This document shows positions 1-13,619 of a stretch of 64,000 nucleotides of DNA, in pieces. The stretch comes from Zerene cesonia (Eukaryota > Arthropoda > Insecta > Lepidoptera > Pieridae): the NCBI RefSeq assembly GCF_012273895.1, contig NC_052108.1, forward strand, positions 7,254,001-7,318,000. The letters run 5' to 3'. Within the stretch, counting starts at the first letter, position 1. Every line of letters begins with the position of its first letter. Under the pieces are notes generated by a model that saw only the letters and a program-made list of their open reading frames with translations, was not told where the DNA came from and made no database searches. The translations under genes were made by a program, and so were the position numbers.

Positions 1-204
1 ACGTTTTAACATAGCCGACCTATAGTGTCTCGTGAGGAGGTATCGTGTGCTCGAGTTAAAAAGCATGACTTGACGGTTGACGGAACACGATACTTGTGTG
101 TTACACGGCGAATTTAAAGTGATACAACATATTGTGTAAGAAAAGATGTACGACTGTAGTGACTTTTAATACTACTTATTTTTTATTCAATATCTTCAGT
201 AGAT

Positions 205-545
205 TCTTTTTTTTTATTGTCATGGTCGGCAATGGAGATGGTGGATCGCCTGATGGTTAGCGCTACCACCGAAGATGAAGATGGTAAGTGCAAGGTCGAA
301 TGCAGACCTTACGCCTCTTCAAATGGATTGCCGACTGCAAATTGAAAGAATAATAGGATTGAAGAGAGGAATATAGGAAAGGCCTGGGAAGGGTAAGGAA
401 GAGGATATGATCCTCCGGCTCTCCCACTCACCGAACGAAACACAGCTTATTCTATTTCACGCCGGTCTTCTGTGGGGGTCTGGAACTTCCCCGGTGCGAG
501 CTGGACCAATTCGTGCCGAAGCGTGCTCGACTACCATGTATAAAA
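205..545 (+). repeat. Lepidopteran-type dispersed repeat, copy 1
   Basis: A T-rich run is followed by a block resembling gcctgatggttagcgctacc, an internal aggattgaagagaggaat block, and a distal segment with cacgccggtcttctgtgggg and ccccggtgcgagctgg. The same ordered blocks recur at 21165-21490 on this strand, and the first half recurs inverted at 30430-30662. From memory these blocks are abundant in moth and butterfly genomes, but I cannot name the family or its class. There is no coding capacity; the gatggtaagtgc inside it resembles a splice donor by accident. Confidence 0.7.
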
Positions 546-2900
546 GGTGTTAACGTTGAAATTAAGATGGAAGAAACGATATAAAAACGTTTAAAAAAAT
601 ACTATGCATTTAAACAAATTTTAATTCTAACAAAATATTTGAATTCCCGTAAAGATATCTTAGATTCTCCTCCCTGACCACGCTTAATGCGGCTGATTTA
701 TTAAAATTATGAATAATCACGTTTTGAATGCGTTATACAATTTTTGAAATTCAAATGTGTACATAACGCTGGAGATCGACGAAAAAATTAAGTTTTAGTT
801 AAATAAAAGAGAGAAAAAATGATTGCATCCACTTAGGGAGGATAATCATAATCATCAAAAATATTGACGCCAGGAACTACGGATTCAAAAGTTCTTTCAC
901 CGTTGGATTTCACCACCTATGTAATCCCCGAGTGCAATAGGCTATACAATTAATATGTGCCACAGAGGAAACGGGGACGGACCAGTAGTAACATATTATG
1001 TAATTCATCTCAAAGTTTTTTTTTAATAATGGCAGGTACCTACTTAAAATTTTATTGACTCCTAATTAGACTTCCATACAAATAATGCTCACGAAACATA
1101 AAACACAAATTATCTTACCATACATCAAATGCCTGCATTTGTATACAAAGTATGTACTCACAGTTAGATACTTACAACTCCGCTCTGTCGTCAAACAACT
1201 CCACAGCAGGCAGTATCTGGGCTCTGGATAAATGAAATTGCCGCCAAAGGCCGCAGAAGTTCACTCTTGGCGGTGCACCCACTTGATTTTTTGGTAACAT
1301 CGAACCGAGTTATCAGCGAGGAGTCTATTTCGAGCTCACTAATTGGACGGGACAAGGGAATACAAAGAATATGGCCGCATGAAGGGCTTCTGCGCCGACA
1401 AAGATTGTTACGGTATTTTCTTTTTATATCGGGCTACACTATCGATGCGAAATGCAATACGTGGGTAGGGCAATACAATGGTAAACATTTAAAGCCGCGC
1501 ACAGAGCTCAGGCTGATGTGATGTGACGTCTACGTACGCCACTCTAGTGCTATTGACAATTGTGTTTGTTCGATATAAAAGTAAGTCTATTTCATAGTTA
1601 TGATTCACAATATTATGGGAGCGTATTTTAGGCAACAGTTTTTAGATTGATGCCGTAGCGTTCGATCGATATAAGACAGTGCAAAGGCTTATCGAGAGTT
1701 TATCTTTGATATGATGTAATTATAATAAATCTTGCATATTATAAGCGGTATCCGTTCTCACGCCTTTTTCAATTTGGATTAATACAACAATAAAAAAAGA
1801 GGGTGAAAATGTATGAACAGAGGAGTGCACGCGGCGATGCCGCAGTCAGCAAGTAAGCAATAGATACCTATATCGAACACGAGCACATCTCCACTCTCCA
1901 CGTTAAAAGACATTCGTTTCAACCTTCGCTTTCTCTATAGCAATATAAAATCCGACACCAAAGAATAATTTTATCAAGTCGAACCTTTAAGAAAAAATAG
2001 TCACATAAAAGTCATACTGGGGTTTTATAACGGTTCGAAGTCGGAACTGCTGCCGCAAGCGCTACACAAAACAATGACACATTTTAACGTTTTTTTTTTG
2101 CTTTATAAAACTATATTTTCTTTCCGCGGCTTACCTAGTTTCTTCGTGGATTGTGAATATTTATATTTTCATCCTCTATTTTATTTGAAAGTTCTCCGAG
2201 ATATTTGACGTTAACCGTGCGATTTTAGTTTGTTTCCGCTTTGTGTGATATTGTTTACTCCCGTGATGCTTAATACTAACTTGATTTATTGAAAAAACAA
2301 ATTATATATAGATATAGTTTATATTTATATACAAAATCAGTTACCATGGTAACAACCACAGATTATCTCTTTATACTTAAAAATACTTCATAAAATATAA
2401 TGTTGATAAATAATACCTTTAATTTATTGCAAAAGTTTAATCCATTTCATTTATTTTCATGAGCAACTTGAAATATGATAGCGTTATTAAAGCGATACAG
2501 AAATATCCACAATTTATTGGTTTGTTAATCCGAGACAAAACATAATTAGCGATACAGTTTCTCATTTCAATCGGAGATTTTAGATTTTTTGACACACCTA
2601 AAAGAAAAAAAGATTCAATTACTACACAACGCCATTTTAAATTGAAATTAAATGAATACCATCCATCCATTATAATGGTTCAATCAGAATCATTTAAAAT
2701 TTGCATCCTTACCTGCATTTATCAAAATATGTTTATCACTACTTACTAAATAACAAATACATACTCGTAGATTTATTTGATTAAGGTACCCTCTTATTGA
2801 GCGCACATTTTATAGTTTAATATCGAAATTAGCTATCTTTAAAACCTCAAACACTAATAATTTTTCCAATCCCCGGGTATTTATAACGTTCGATTAATAG
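546..2900. other. No gene or repeat recognised
   Basis: This is AT-rich sequence with only short open frames, including an 84-codon frame at 1267-1521 that starts at a non-ATG codon and shows no recognisable domain. A 15-codon ATG frame at 1809-1856 overlaps a gtaagc and was not convincing. Nothing here can be supported as a gene. Confidence 0.5.
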
Positions 2901-2919
2901 CTCTCTATCATTGGCCGTC

Positions 2920-3126
2920 AGAGGGCGCAAGACGAATAGCAGGTGCTTATGTTGTCATTTCGCGCATCGCCTGCGCGTAATCCACCTAATGCTTCTAACT
3001 TTGTGTTCTCGATCGTGTTCCGCGAGTTCGAGTTTTTTGTGACTTTTTATTATGAACCAAGTTAGGACGCCGAGAGTATGTAATAAAAGGTTATTACCAA
3101 TATGTTAGCACGATACTTAATGCAAG
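2920..3126 (+). promoter_or_regulatory. Possible promoter and 5' non-coding exon
   Basis: A locally GC-richer patch (gggcgcaagacg, gcgcatcgcctgcgcg, gttccgcgagttcgag) stands out from its AT-rich surroundings and ends in a strong splice donor, CAAG|GTAAGTATG, at 3126/3127. Two short upstream-type frames are present: one starts at the ATG at 3052, the other at the ATG at 3101. Neither continues openly into the candidate exon at 3911, so if transcribed this would be mostly 5' untranslated sequence. No TATA box or initiator is clearly placed. This is inference from composition and the donor only. Confidence 0.2.
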
Positions 3127-3910
3127 GTAAGTATGCAACTTTTTTATGATTTTTTAATTAACTGACGAACTGAAAAGCTAAATCATGTTCAGCTAAATAA
3201 GATCCCGCCCGCTTATAATTGCACGTGTTTATAGCATTATGATGATTTCAAAGAAAATTTAGAATCTTTCACATTCCGCAAGTATTACAGGGTTAAAACG
3301 TAGTAGAAGCAACGGTTTACAAGATAAATATTATAAGTAGTGGATATTGCAGCACCGAGAACTAAATACCCACACATAAATACTTTGGAACGTGAGATTT
3401 TCATTTTAACGAAAGCATAGTGTACACAATTTTTTACAAAATTGCGAAAAATCCGAATAACTTTACCGATTTTGTATGTTCACTTTGGAATATCGGAATA
3501 AATTGGTATTCAATTTTTCGGTCACTACTAGATGAAGTTTCAAATCTGGTTGCGTTGAGTTTACCAAATTCGTAGTTCTGTTAAGATTTATCAATAAATT
3601 GTCAAAAAGGGTCATCGAAGGACCTCAGGGATCTTTACAGTACCAAATAAACCTTCTAGTTTCGTATAAGCACACAAGATCATATGTCAGGAAGTGATCA
3701 CGTGTCAAAGGAATTCAAAGCTAATAACAACATAATACGAACACAAATTGCACGTCAATCCAACTTGCAGACAGCGGCTAACCGCTACGTGCCAGTTAGC
3801 ACCGATTAAGGCAAATAGATGCACAGGATGGCTCAATCTAAATAAAAAAATAACACCCTAAAAAACCATAGCAACACAACAAAGATTACAATTTTTAATC
3901 ATCCTTTCAG

Positions 3911-3987
3911 GAATATAGAAAATTGATTAGAGCACAAACGCATGGTATGGATGCACGTACGTGCAATTTGTGGCTAGATAAAAAGAG
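3911..3987 (+). CDS. Candidate small internal exon, unknown product
   Basis: A pyrimidine-rich acceptor (aatcatcctttcag) at 3910 precedes 25 open codons that run to a donor-like AAGAG|GTACGT at 3987/3988. The frame begins E-Y-R-K-L and ends L-W-L-D-K-K with two leftover bases. It matches no family I know. It follows the donor at 3126 by about 780 bp, which would be a normal insect intron. Open stretches of this length between plausible splice sites occur often by chance at this base composition, so this is only a candidate. Confidence 0.18.
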
Positions 3988-6900
3988 GTACGTAAATAAA
4001 TTTCTCTTCTCACTTATTGAGATAATGTGACGAGAGTCAGGGAATAGATTGAGTTGGTTTAAAAATCTTCATTTATCGTTTTATGCTTTATACATGTTGA
4101 GATAAGCATTGATAACTGTCCAGTAAATCTATTAGTGAAGGCACTCTAGTATTTATCACTCTAATATTATCAAAAGGTCGTTTTATATTGTAACGCGGCC
4201 ACAACTAAAATATCGACCGACCGAGCCCGTTTTAGGTAGCATAGTAAATTGGCGCCGCTATTTCAACATCCCTGAATTTTGCACGGGACCTACGATCTTT
4301 ATTAAAACAGTATTTTGCTTTCGAAATTCATGGATGATATTTTTAACTTCATTGAAACTACTCCGCTAGTTCTTCCGGGAAGATATTTCAAGATTGTACA
4401 AGTTAGCTACATATTTTTGCACAATTCCAGTCATTTCAGTTAACTGGACAGTTGAGAATGATGTAGACTTCAGCGCTGGCGTAATAAGGACTATAAATAT
4501 ATGCTGATAATTTACGATATCGTGTGTTCCTAGTAAGTACGATTTATCAAAAAGATACCAACAAGGAACGGAGCGCTCGATACGGGAAACCGGCAGTATC
4601 AACGTCTTTCGTATCTTTTATTATTTTCATATAACATTACTTCTCAACCATTTGGAAAAAACATGCGAGTCGCCAACGCGTCTTCATTTTAAATACAAAC
4701 TGATGCATTTTGACTTTACACAAGTTTATTAAAAAGATTTCAAATTACGTGAATAAACAACATCCCCAAGAAGAAATCGAAAGCTTAGTGCTTTAGATTT
4801 CTTCTTATTCGCGTATTAGATTCGGTTTCTAATTCCAAACTCTTGTACAATCAAAGAAATTTCAACCAATATTTTATTACTATAAAACAACCCCTACTAC
4901 AAATGTCCATTCACACATAGCACGGTTTACTTCAGAGCAAGTTAAACACACCCGCCGAACACAGATCACGCCTACCGCAAAACATTCTCGTCTGTTTGCA
5001 AACACCGAGCCTTCAAGCCAACAAGAATAACATAAGACGCGACACGGCGTCACATCCCATTCATCTACTTATGTATATTAAATTACATCCGCTCGCATAT
5101 CACAAAGAATTTTCGGATAATGTTTACAAGTTTCGTTGTACAATGACGATATCAAAGCGGGCGTAATGGGCCACGAAGTTACGGGAATTCACTAAGAAGC
5201 TTTAGGTGATGCCATTCGAATTTATTTTATTTCTACATTTGTGTTATGGGAAATTCGAAGGATATAGGTATCTGCTTCATGTTTGTTTGCCAGCATTTGG
5301 CTGTAAGCTAGCGCTTTGTAATAATTAATAACTTACGGTTGGGGTAAATCATGTAATATTTCAGTGCGCTTGACCAAGCTCGTTTTGAGGTATTTGAAAT
5401 GGCGTTACGAATAAAATATAACATTAAAAATCCTATTTACGGTTTTATTGTTATATCGAAGCAGTCGTTAGTTGAAATTACAAAAAAGTGCCAAGACAAA
5501 ATATTATGCGGTAACAAAATCAACAAAAAAATACTGTTGAGTTGACAACCTCCTCCTTTTTTTCGGAGTCGGTCAAGTATAGATATACCCATTATTTTTA
5601 AAAGAGATTTTTTTTCGATCCTTCTTTTGATAGCGTTTTTTTTTTTCAACGAATTAGTATTGAGTAGTAAACAATATTTTTATAAAATAGAACCTCTTTT
5701 TATATATCTCAGTGATATTTATATTACAAAGTTTTTTAAGTTTAATTAAAATACAACAAAAATACACAAACCCATTCATGAAAAGCAAACTTAAATGAGA
5801 TTACAACTAAGATAGAAGCCGGTCCTTAAAAACATCCACCGTTAATCGAATAAATTAATATTTCTTCTTATAAAAATAGCTCGAGCCATGAATATTCATT
5901 TCAAACAAAATCGTATCTTTTAATCTAGACGACTATAATGAAAACACGTATAAAACGAAAGCATTTTTCACACTATATTCTTATCGTACTTTTTTATGCA
6001 TCGTTTTAATGAAATAACGCAAACCTCGGACACGCCAACTGATTTTTTATAAGTAATAGAATTATTTCTATCAAACGTTGTATGTGTCACCGAAAAATAA
6101 ACACCGTTAGATGACAATCTATCGTTCACTATGAAATGGATATTAGAAATGAGCGGTTAGGTTTTAAAAAAAACGTGAATTTTAAGGAGCCTTTAGGGGC
6201 TTCAGAGGCTCGCTAGCAGCACCTGACGGACGCGTGTAAAATATTAAAAAATTATCAAATAATATTTTTAACAAGAATAGCTAACTCAATGAAAATAAGA
6301 GCAAGATAAAATTACTTGATTGGGTTGATATGGACATTATGTATTTCTCTTTTATTCCATTCGACACATATTGTTCACAATTCCACACTGCAACACTGCA
6401 ATATATCTCCTATCTTTAACGCTTTCGAAATAAAATTTATCTCAAAATTTCGTATACGTCAAGTGAGCCTGTGGCTAGCTAGTGGTCATCCTTAAAATTG
6501 AAAAAATCTCTCCACAGTTTAGGATTTCACTGGTTTTCTGTCCCCTACAGGCGCCCGAGGCATTTCCTCTGCCGATCCCCAATTTACCTTTGCGAAGATT
6601 TTTTAACCTGTATTTCGCCGTGCCTTTGGCTATAAATGAACCTTCTATAAAGTCTTCGAATAAAAAAAAAATCACCACTAAATAGGGTCAGATGTAACGC
6701 CCCTCGTGTAACTTATGTAAAACATAATATTATGTACGCAAAAAGTAGTCTTGTTAGTTTATTTTTATGCATTAAGTGGATGATCAACAACAATGGCCAA
6801 CAGCGCATAAACTGGTTGGACATAATTTGACATTAAAAAGTATATTAGAGATTAGAACATTAACATTCAAGTGACTTTCATCATGGATTACTATGAGACC

Positions 6901-9900
6901 ACCTATTTACCAAGCAGATCATAGGAAATTTTGGAAATCTACTCTTTATGCTAGATAAAGTGTTCAAAAAGTAGTGAATTCATAGCTGGTGCTATTTAAT
7001 GTTGTCTGAGCATTATAATAGCCAGTTACAAACACCAGCACTACAAGAAGTCTTGAAACTAATTCAACCAGCGACACAACCGTTAATCCACACAAACAGA
7101 ACAAACGGCGACCTGCAAATAAACGCATAACCAACAAGGAATCACAATCCAATCGCATCAAGTTTGCATCCGAATTGGGTTTAATCGATCACAGCTATTT
7201 CAGTGCTTAAAGCGCTGCAGACGGAATCAATGTCAACCCTAATTGGGAATCAGGACGGCGACATTTTTACTATCTATCGATTGCTCTATATCCAGTGCAT
7301 TACTGTATGCGCTAATTGAATATTCGGGTTTAGACGATAGATACGTTATGTCCAAACTATTTTGTTGTACAGAGTAAATCTGGATTTTCGTCCCCGCTGC
7401 GAGTGGTTACTTTGCCTTTTATATCAGAATGTTTTCAATTCACAATTTTACAAAAACATTGTTACATTGTTACCTATTTATATTGGTTAATATAATGTGC
7501 AGTGTATTAAAAGTTACCTTGATTTTTAAGAAAATAAACGTATTTACGAAAATCAAACGATTTAAGATGAATTCACAACTAAAGTACAGAAATCGTAGCC
7601 CGATCATTGCGATAGCCAATAAAACTCGTTCCACTTAAATCAGATTAACTATTGATGTCTAGTTTGGATATATAAAGGGCTAGCTAGTGTCATTAATATG
7701 CAATCGTAATGGCCGGTACGCATTTACCAACTAAATATTCTACTGAAAATAAGAGCTTCCATGTTTTCTTCTTATGTGTTTCGTATATATGTATTTTTAT
7801 AAGAAGTAAATGAGACATCCAACAGAGATATAATATTTCAAAACGGTCCACCAGTTATTGAGATTTTCCCGTTCAAACAAACAAACAATCTCTTTAACTT
7901 TATATTAATAAAAGTACTACACATTACCGTTTAAGAAAAAATTATAATCCGAGTTCTCAACTAGTCTTATTACTCCCGACTTAAAGACTACATTTTTTTA
8001 ATAATGGACTATGGTCCTACCAAGACAGTTCCACAATTTTTTTTTATGAAACGTTACTTTGCGCTTCTCCTATTACATACATTTAAGCTTCGTTATCTAC
8101 AACTGACTCCAACTACAATACACATTCAACAAACTGATAAAAATAATTAAAATTTTCATACAATCGTTGTAAAATAACTCCCAAGAGAAGAGTGCACTAA
8201 CCGACGAAACTTTTCTCTTCAAAAGTGCCTAACATTTGAAGTTGTAAAAACCAACGACTAATACTTTGAATCGTATCTCAGAAGGATAATAAAAGTTTGC
8301 ATATCTTCATCAAAGATTATAGGGATAATCCTAAATAATTAATAGTTATGCCTTTGCACTGGAGACGTAGAAGTTTATACGTTTTTAGGACTTTATTTTA
8401 ATTGATTTGATGAACGAATTCTGATGTGGAATGCGTGCGCAAACGTATAATATACGAGAAGTAGGTACTCATTTTAATTATTTTATCTGTACAATTTAAC
8501 ACAATAATTTACAGACACATAAAAACGAACGAAGCACTTAACATAATACAGAAGTAGACGTCCCTTTCCGCTCGACAGCTATAATATTCAACTAATAATA
8601 ATACGTCCTCCAAAAAATACCAATCATTAAATAATAATACAACTGAATTGTATGTTCATTAAGTACGTTTCGTTTGAGCTTATTGAATTTACATTTAAAA
8701 TTGCCGCAACGCCGCCGAATCGCGTTGAAAATCAAACAGCATATAATTTATTCTTCGTTCAATTACTAATTTGACACGGAGTCATAATTTTTCATTTGAA
8801 AGTTGCGAAATTGGTTAACTGCTCCGAAAAGGGTGGGAATGGAGTTGAGACGGGTTGTTTTATTAACTTTCGAACAATCATGAAGTTGTCACATACAAAA
8901 TGTTGCTTATATGCGTCTAATAATTGTTTTGAATTTAGATTTATTGCGTTTGTTAAGGCTTCTCAAGTTTACAACTGTACGCCAGTTGCGTGGAAGTAGC
9001 TAAATTATTTTACATTTTCTTTTCCATATTGCGTACTTTATCGATGTTATGAATACAATACATTGATTATTTGTTTAATTATAAATTATGACGAAATATT
9101 AGATCTTAAAAGTTTCTACCCACAATTAGATGATGTCATTTAACATCAAAACGCGTTAAACACTGCGATACTCAAAGTCGGCATATCCGTTTCGGTGGGC
9201 AATTTTTCAAGCTCTGGTGCACCGGCACGGTATTTATGGCTGTTGGGCTAGGAAGGAAACTGATTACCATACGGCTATCGTTCCTTGAACACCGCCAAGT
9301 GCCGCCTTCCGTGGTGACCTTTTTAGGATTTAAAACTGGATGGCCTCCAAAGGTTTTCGTCGGTAGTTTAATTTAACCTAGCAAATTACAAACCGTATAT
9401 GACGAAATGTGTGTACTTCTGTCTACCGCTATCACTGCCATATCCCTAGTATCTTACACATACACGTCAGAGCATTTATTAACTAGCTATTATCTGATTA
9501 ACCGAAAGCATATAATTTCATTATGCCTATCTATATTCATTAAACAACAAACCGCAAATGAAAAACCATAAAATGTTTTATCAAGTGAACGAGTGTAGTT
9601 TATCACTATGGTAAATTTAATATTGCCTTTTTATATATCATTTTAGTCTAGACAGAGAATTATTGTTCATTTTCAGTGACTTCATAAAAACGTAAATGAG
9701 GTATTCGGTTCGCTAGCTTGTTAAATTTTAATATTATTTTGATTTTATTAGCTTTTAACGCTTTGCTTTTTGATTATAGCTCGGAGCGAATACCGTTTTA
9801 TTCCATTTTACATACTAAAGTGTTTTACATTAATAACTAATTGAGTTTTATCGTGATCCGAATACAAATAATCGTTTTTACGCTATGTATATTATATACC

Positions 9901-10080
9901 TATACTTGTATAGGCAATAATAGACAGAGTACCTAATCTTTTCTAGATATATCCGTACTACTAATATAAGCCACCAAAATTACAGCTAAATTCTATATGT
10001 CAGCAGTTACAATTTTTTTGGAGTATTCAATAGCATTTTTTAAGTATTTAAAAAGGTAAATAATTCGAACATAAGACGGG
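3988..10080. other. No gene recognised
   Basis: This stretch is AT-rich with scattered short open frames. Around 6482-6690 both strands are open for about 67 codons over a locally GC-richer patch after a good acceptor-like site (ctgtcccctacag). The gcgcccgaggcatt block there resembles ends of some lepidopteran DNA transposons, but I could not find matching termini or a target duplication. The patch at 9180-9360 is also GC-richer without an open frame. Confidence 0.45.
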
Positions 10081-10082
10081 AT

Positions 10083-10200
10083 GGGGTGTACTAGTAGCAA
10101 GACGTAGCTCCGATATGGCGAAAGATGCATATTCGAATCCTTATGATCTATCTTTTCCTATTTGAAAGCAATGTGCATTATTGCCAAGTTACATCTTAAC
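10083..10200 (+). repeat. Possible tRNA-derived SINE head
   Basis: The segment around ggggtgtactagtagcaag ends in attcgaatcc at 10131-10140, which resembles an RNA polymerase III B box, with a weak A-box-like stretch about 45 bases upstream. No poly(A) tail or target duplication is clear, and the tRNA fold was not established. It is most likely a decayed SINE rather than a functional tRNA gene. Confidence 0.3.
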
Positions 10201-11067
10201 AGCCTAACCTCGCATTGCGTAATACAATAGATCAGAATGAGACGAAATGGCGTGTTAAACATTCATATATGTAAACACAAACAGCGTAGGTATATGTCTT
10301 TCAAAAAATCCCAAGAAAATAATATCTTCATTTCATTTATCAACGTGCCTTCATTTATTATGAAGTCTATATAGGAAAAATAGGTCTATATTCTTTTCGC
10401 TTTCAGCCTGAAGTACAATAACTAAACCAAGTACGGTCCCAAACCCAGGCAGGCTATAAGTCGCAGACCCTCAATTATCCACACATTCTCATTAACCGCA
10501 ACTACCATTACTGTACATATATTTAACCCAAAAAAAAGCTGTTTTTGTAGAAGACGCCCTGTGTAGCATGAATGGTAGAATTTGGTATTTCGCTTTCGCC
10601 CTTTTTGATTTTATGCTTAAAATACTTGATATTAATACAGCTTAGAAGATACTCTGACCTTGGTTTAATTAAATGAAGCTTTATTTATTAATGAAGTCGC
10701 TATTTCTCATAGAACATTCGTATTTTAATACTTAATTAGACAACATGCGAACAGAATATATTTCACAGCTGCTCAATAGTATTATCATCATGACTGATAC
10801 ATCGGCTTTGCTTGCATGAAATGTATTAGAAAAGCATAAAATGTATTTAATTGTAATGCAATTAATAATTCATTTGATTTCATAATGTAGTTCATTGATA
10901 TAATGTCCGCACTTCATAGTATAGTGTCATAGTAAACTGAAGACAGGCTGCTGAAATACAGTACAAAGAAGTCGGGAGCCTGAGGCTATTTCGTTTGTAA
11001 AATTATATACACCAACCTTAATGTAAGAAACGATAACTTATTTTTTCACGTTATTCTACATCTTTAG

Positions 11068-11110
11068 CGTCTATGTTTAGCAAAATTCAACTACTGCAAC
11101 AGCTATGTCG
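11068..11110 (+). other. Splice-bounded open segment, doubtful
   Basis: An acceptor-like ttctacatctttag and a strong donor CG|GTAAGTTC bracket 43 bases that are open in two frames, one of them with an internal ATG (M-F-S-K-I-Q-L-L-Q-Q). It is too short for the open frame to be evidence by itself and no product can be suggested. Confidence 0.12.
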
Positions 11111-11634
11111 GTAAGTTCAACCTTTTTCCAGATCCACCAATACACAAACCGTTTTTTAGGAATTATTTACGGTTATACACGAATATTCAGTTTAAAAAAA
11201 CAAAAATAAAGTACTGAAATTCATTCTGCGTCCAAGATACGTCAACCGTGACGAAAGTTATAAAAAAAAAAACCGCGCAACACGAAAACGGGACATCGCA
11301 CGTTTTATTCTTTATGTATCTGTTCCTATCTCGTATTTTGTATTTTCAAAAACGGCCATAAGATGGTTAATGGCGAAAGTCGCGTGTCAGGGTCACGTAG
11401 ACCCTAATAACTTGAGTTGACATGTTTCGTGAGGGTTAACGCTTAAACTTAACCCTCGATGTTTACACGGCCGAAGGTACCTACTTACAAAATGACACAT
11501 AAAACTATTGATATACACCTACTGGAATTGACCTTTCATATTTTACGGCTTCTACGCTTGTTTGATGTGTTCATTCCGCCTTTCTGATGGTTTTATCATA
11601 CATTGATACTTGATATGGTAAAGTTTTCAACGCA

Positions 11635-11673
11635 TTGTAATGTTAATATGTTAAATACATATTAACATTACAA
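11635..11673. repeat. Inverted repeat, 17-bp perfect stem, 5-nt loop
   Basis: Arms at 11635-11651 and 11657-11673 are exact reverse complements; the arm begins ttgtaatgttaatatg and the loop is taaat. No transposon termini or target duplication flank it. It could be a small foldback of mobile-element origin or a chance AT-rich palindrome. Confidence 0.8.
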
Positions 11674-13484
11674 GGTTGATTTTTTTTTATTCAAAATCTG
11701 ATTGCTATGTTATGTTATAAGATTTTTCGATCCACTTGCAATACTTGTGGTATATATTTGTTTTTTACTTTTATTAATGCATAGATGAGATATAATATAG
11801 ATCGTAAGTAGGTTTATCACTTGACTACTGCTTCTATCAAAACTGTTTAACAAGTAAGAACATAAATTATAAAAAAAACTGTCTAGAAGTTATACATCAA
11901 TGTGGAAAGTCTTAACTGGATAATACCAGTTAGCACAATTTCGAGTAGTCACCTGGGACCAACAAATTGCCGTAAAATTGCACTGTGTCGAGCGCAGTCT
12001 TTATTCTTTACAAAGTACATGTATTTTTAAATAAACAAAAACAGGCAAGTATTACTTTCTATTTTCTAACGTGTCTTCACTGTACATTAATTTTTTTTTT
12101 ATCTTTTAGCGGTCCGCCTCAGCAACAATCGTACCATTATTATCTATATACATACTTACTGACACATGAAAAACACGATAAATTGAAAAGCTACATTTTA
12201 AGTAAATCTTATATTAAAACAATATTGGAATAATTGAAAAACGTAGAGTTAAGAAACCATAGAGCTTTTCGATTATTTGTTAAAATTCATAAGTCGATCG
12301 TGTCGAGTCGTCGACGTAACAAAAACTTTAGTAATAGCAAAGATGCGCAGACAAGTTCAGTTTCTTCACAAGGGATGCTTCAATAGTTTGTATAATTTTC
12401 ATAAGTAATACCCAGAATCGTTCTCTCTGTGCGGGTTACTTAGCATTATTACTACGTGTAACTTTTATATTATTTCGCCGGCACTTTCTCGCTGAATTGT
12501 AAATAATCTGATTTCTTGTTAGAAACTTAGGTACAGTAAGACGACTCTGTAAATTTAAATGTTTAATGAATAGCGTAATTTAGAGTTTAGTCAGTTCATC
12601 ATTTATATTCGTTGTTATCAATTTAATACTTATAATTAAAAAAATTTTTCAATGGTTTTTGTAGATATGTAAATTATGTGACAAAGAAATTATTCAATTT
12701 GTATTTTCTATCATAGGCGTTCATTCAAACAAACAAATCACCCCATAAAGATCCCTCATAGTATTCACCTATTAAATCTGACAGCTCGATATCCCCACCA
12801 CTCCACACATACCACTAATTCCATAATTAAAGAACAAACCAGACCGGCACCGGCCAGTAAACAGTAACTAAACAGATACCATCGCACGTGGTGCAGTGCG
12901 GTCGCCGTGTTTATACATTTACGTGAATGCATAAGTGCAATTTATGAACGTGCGGCAAGACAGTAATTTCACGGGAGATTCAGACGATGCTCGTCTCCGC
13001 AATATATTGCGGTCGCAACGCCTTCTAGCCAACACCTAGCTGGAACGGTTTATTATATCAGAGGTAAATAAGGCCTAGTTTTGCTTCGTTTAAATATAGT
13101 GAAGCCAGTCTACGGCCGAAATCTCTGAATGAAAACATGCTTATAAATATTGCACAAATTACCAGTGACAAAGGGTGTAAATGCACACATGCTTATGTTT
13201 TATTTCTCTGATTTAATCTCTAGAAGTAAATTAAGACACTGAGGTTAAAATGGGCAAAATTTGAATTGGTAAGGGATCGTCGTAGAAAAATAAAATTTAT
13301 CTTACATCCCAAATGGCTTTTACTTTCAATACCCCTCTCGCTGAATCACGGTAGTGAAATGTCCCAAACTGTCGACGATATCATTTATCACGTTGACCTG
13401 TCATATGGACTGCTCGAAGTACTTCCCTTTACGGTTGAACTATATCGCCTTAATTCTAACACCATATTATTTATCATTACGATC

Positions 13485-13580
13485 ATGATCAGCCCATACA
13501 TGTTCCCGCTGACGGGACACGGGCCTCATATGAGGGTTCAGGTTATATCACGATTGCCCAAACGCAATACAATAGGGAAG
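13485..13580 (+). repeat. Lepidopteran-type dispersed repeat fragment
   Basis: The sequence atcatgatcagcccatacat, then ttcccgctgacgggacacgg, then gcctcatatgagggttcagg has the order of a repeat I recall as frequent in lepidopteran DNA (atcatcagcccat, cactgctgggcacgggcct, ttaggcc...). The open 117-codon frame that spans it (13266-13619, non-ATG start) is best explained as a chance frame through the repeat. Its boundaries and superfamily are not defined here. Confidence 0.5.
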
Positions 13581-13619
13581 GCGCATGAAACATTAATATA
13601 CCCCTGTACATACTTGTAA

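Larger units (their letters stand above)
10201..13480. other. No gene recognised apart from the hairpin and splice-bounded candidates listed
   Basis: This is AT-rich DNA. A very strong acceptor-like tract (tttttttttatcttttag) at 12110 is followed by 39 open codons beginning G-P-P-Q-Q-Q and ending at a stop. The later codons look like random AT-rich sequence and there is no good donor. A 35-base segment at 13029-13063 bounded by acceptor-like and donor-like sites is open in frames compatible with its neighbours, but it is too short to support. Confidence 0.4.

Noticed and set aside
5364..5546. 60-codon frame after aatatttcag beginning A-L-D-Q-A-R-F-E
   Set aside because: The second half is lysine/isoleucine/asparagine-rich, as expected from non-coding AT-rich DNA, and the donors are weak.
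10403..10440. Very strong acceptor-like site cttttcgctttcag
   Set aside because: All three frames close within six codons.
12111..12233. 39-codon frame starting G-P-P-Q-Q-Q after an excellent acceptor-like tract
   Set aside because: No donor, later codons look like random AT-rich sequence, and no upstream exon can be linked with confidence.
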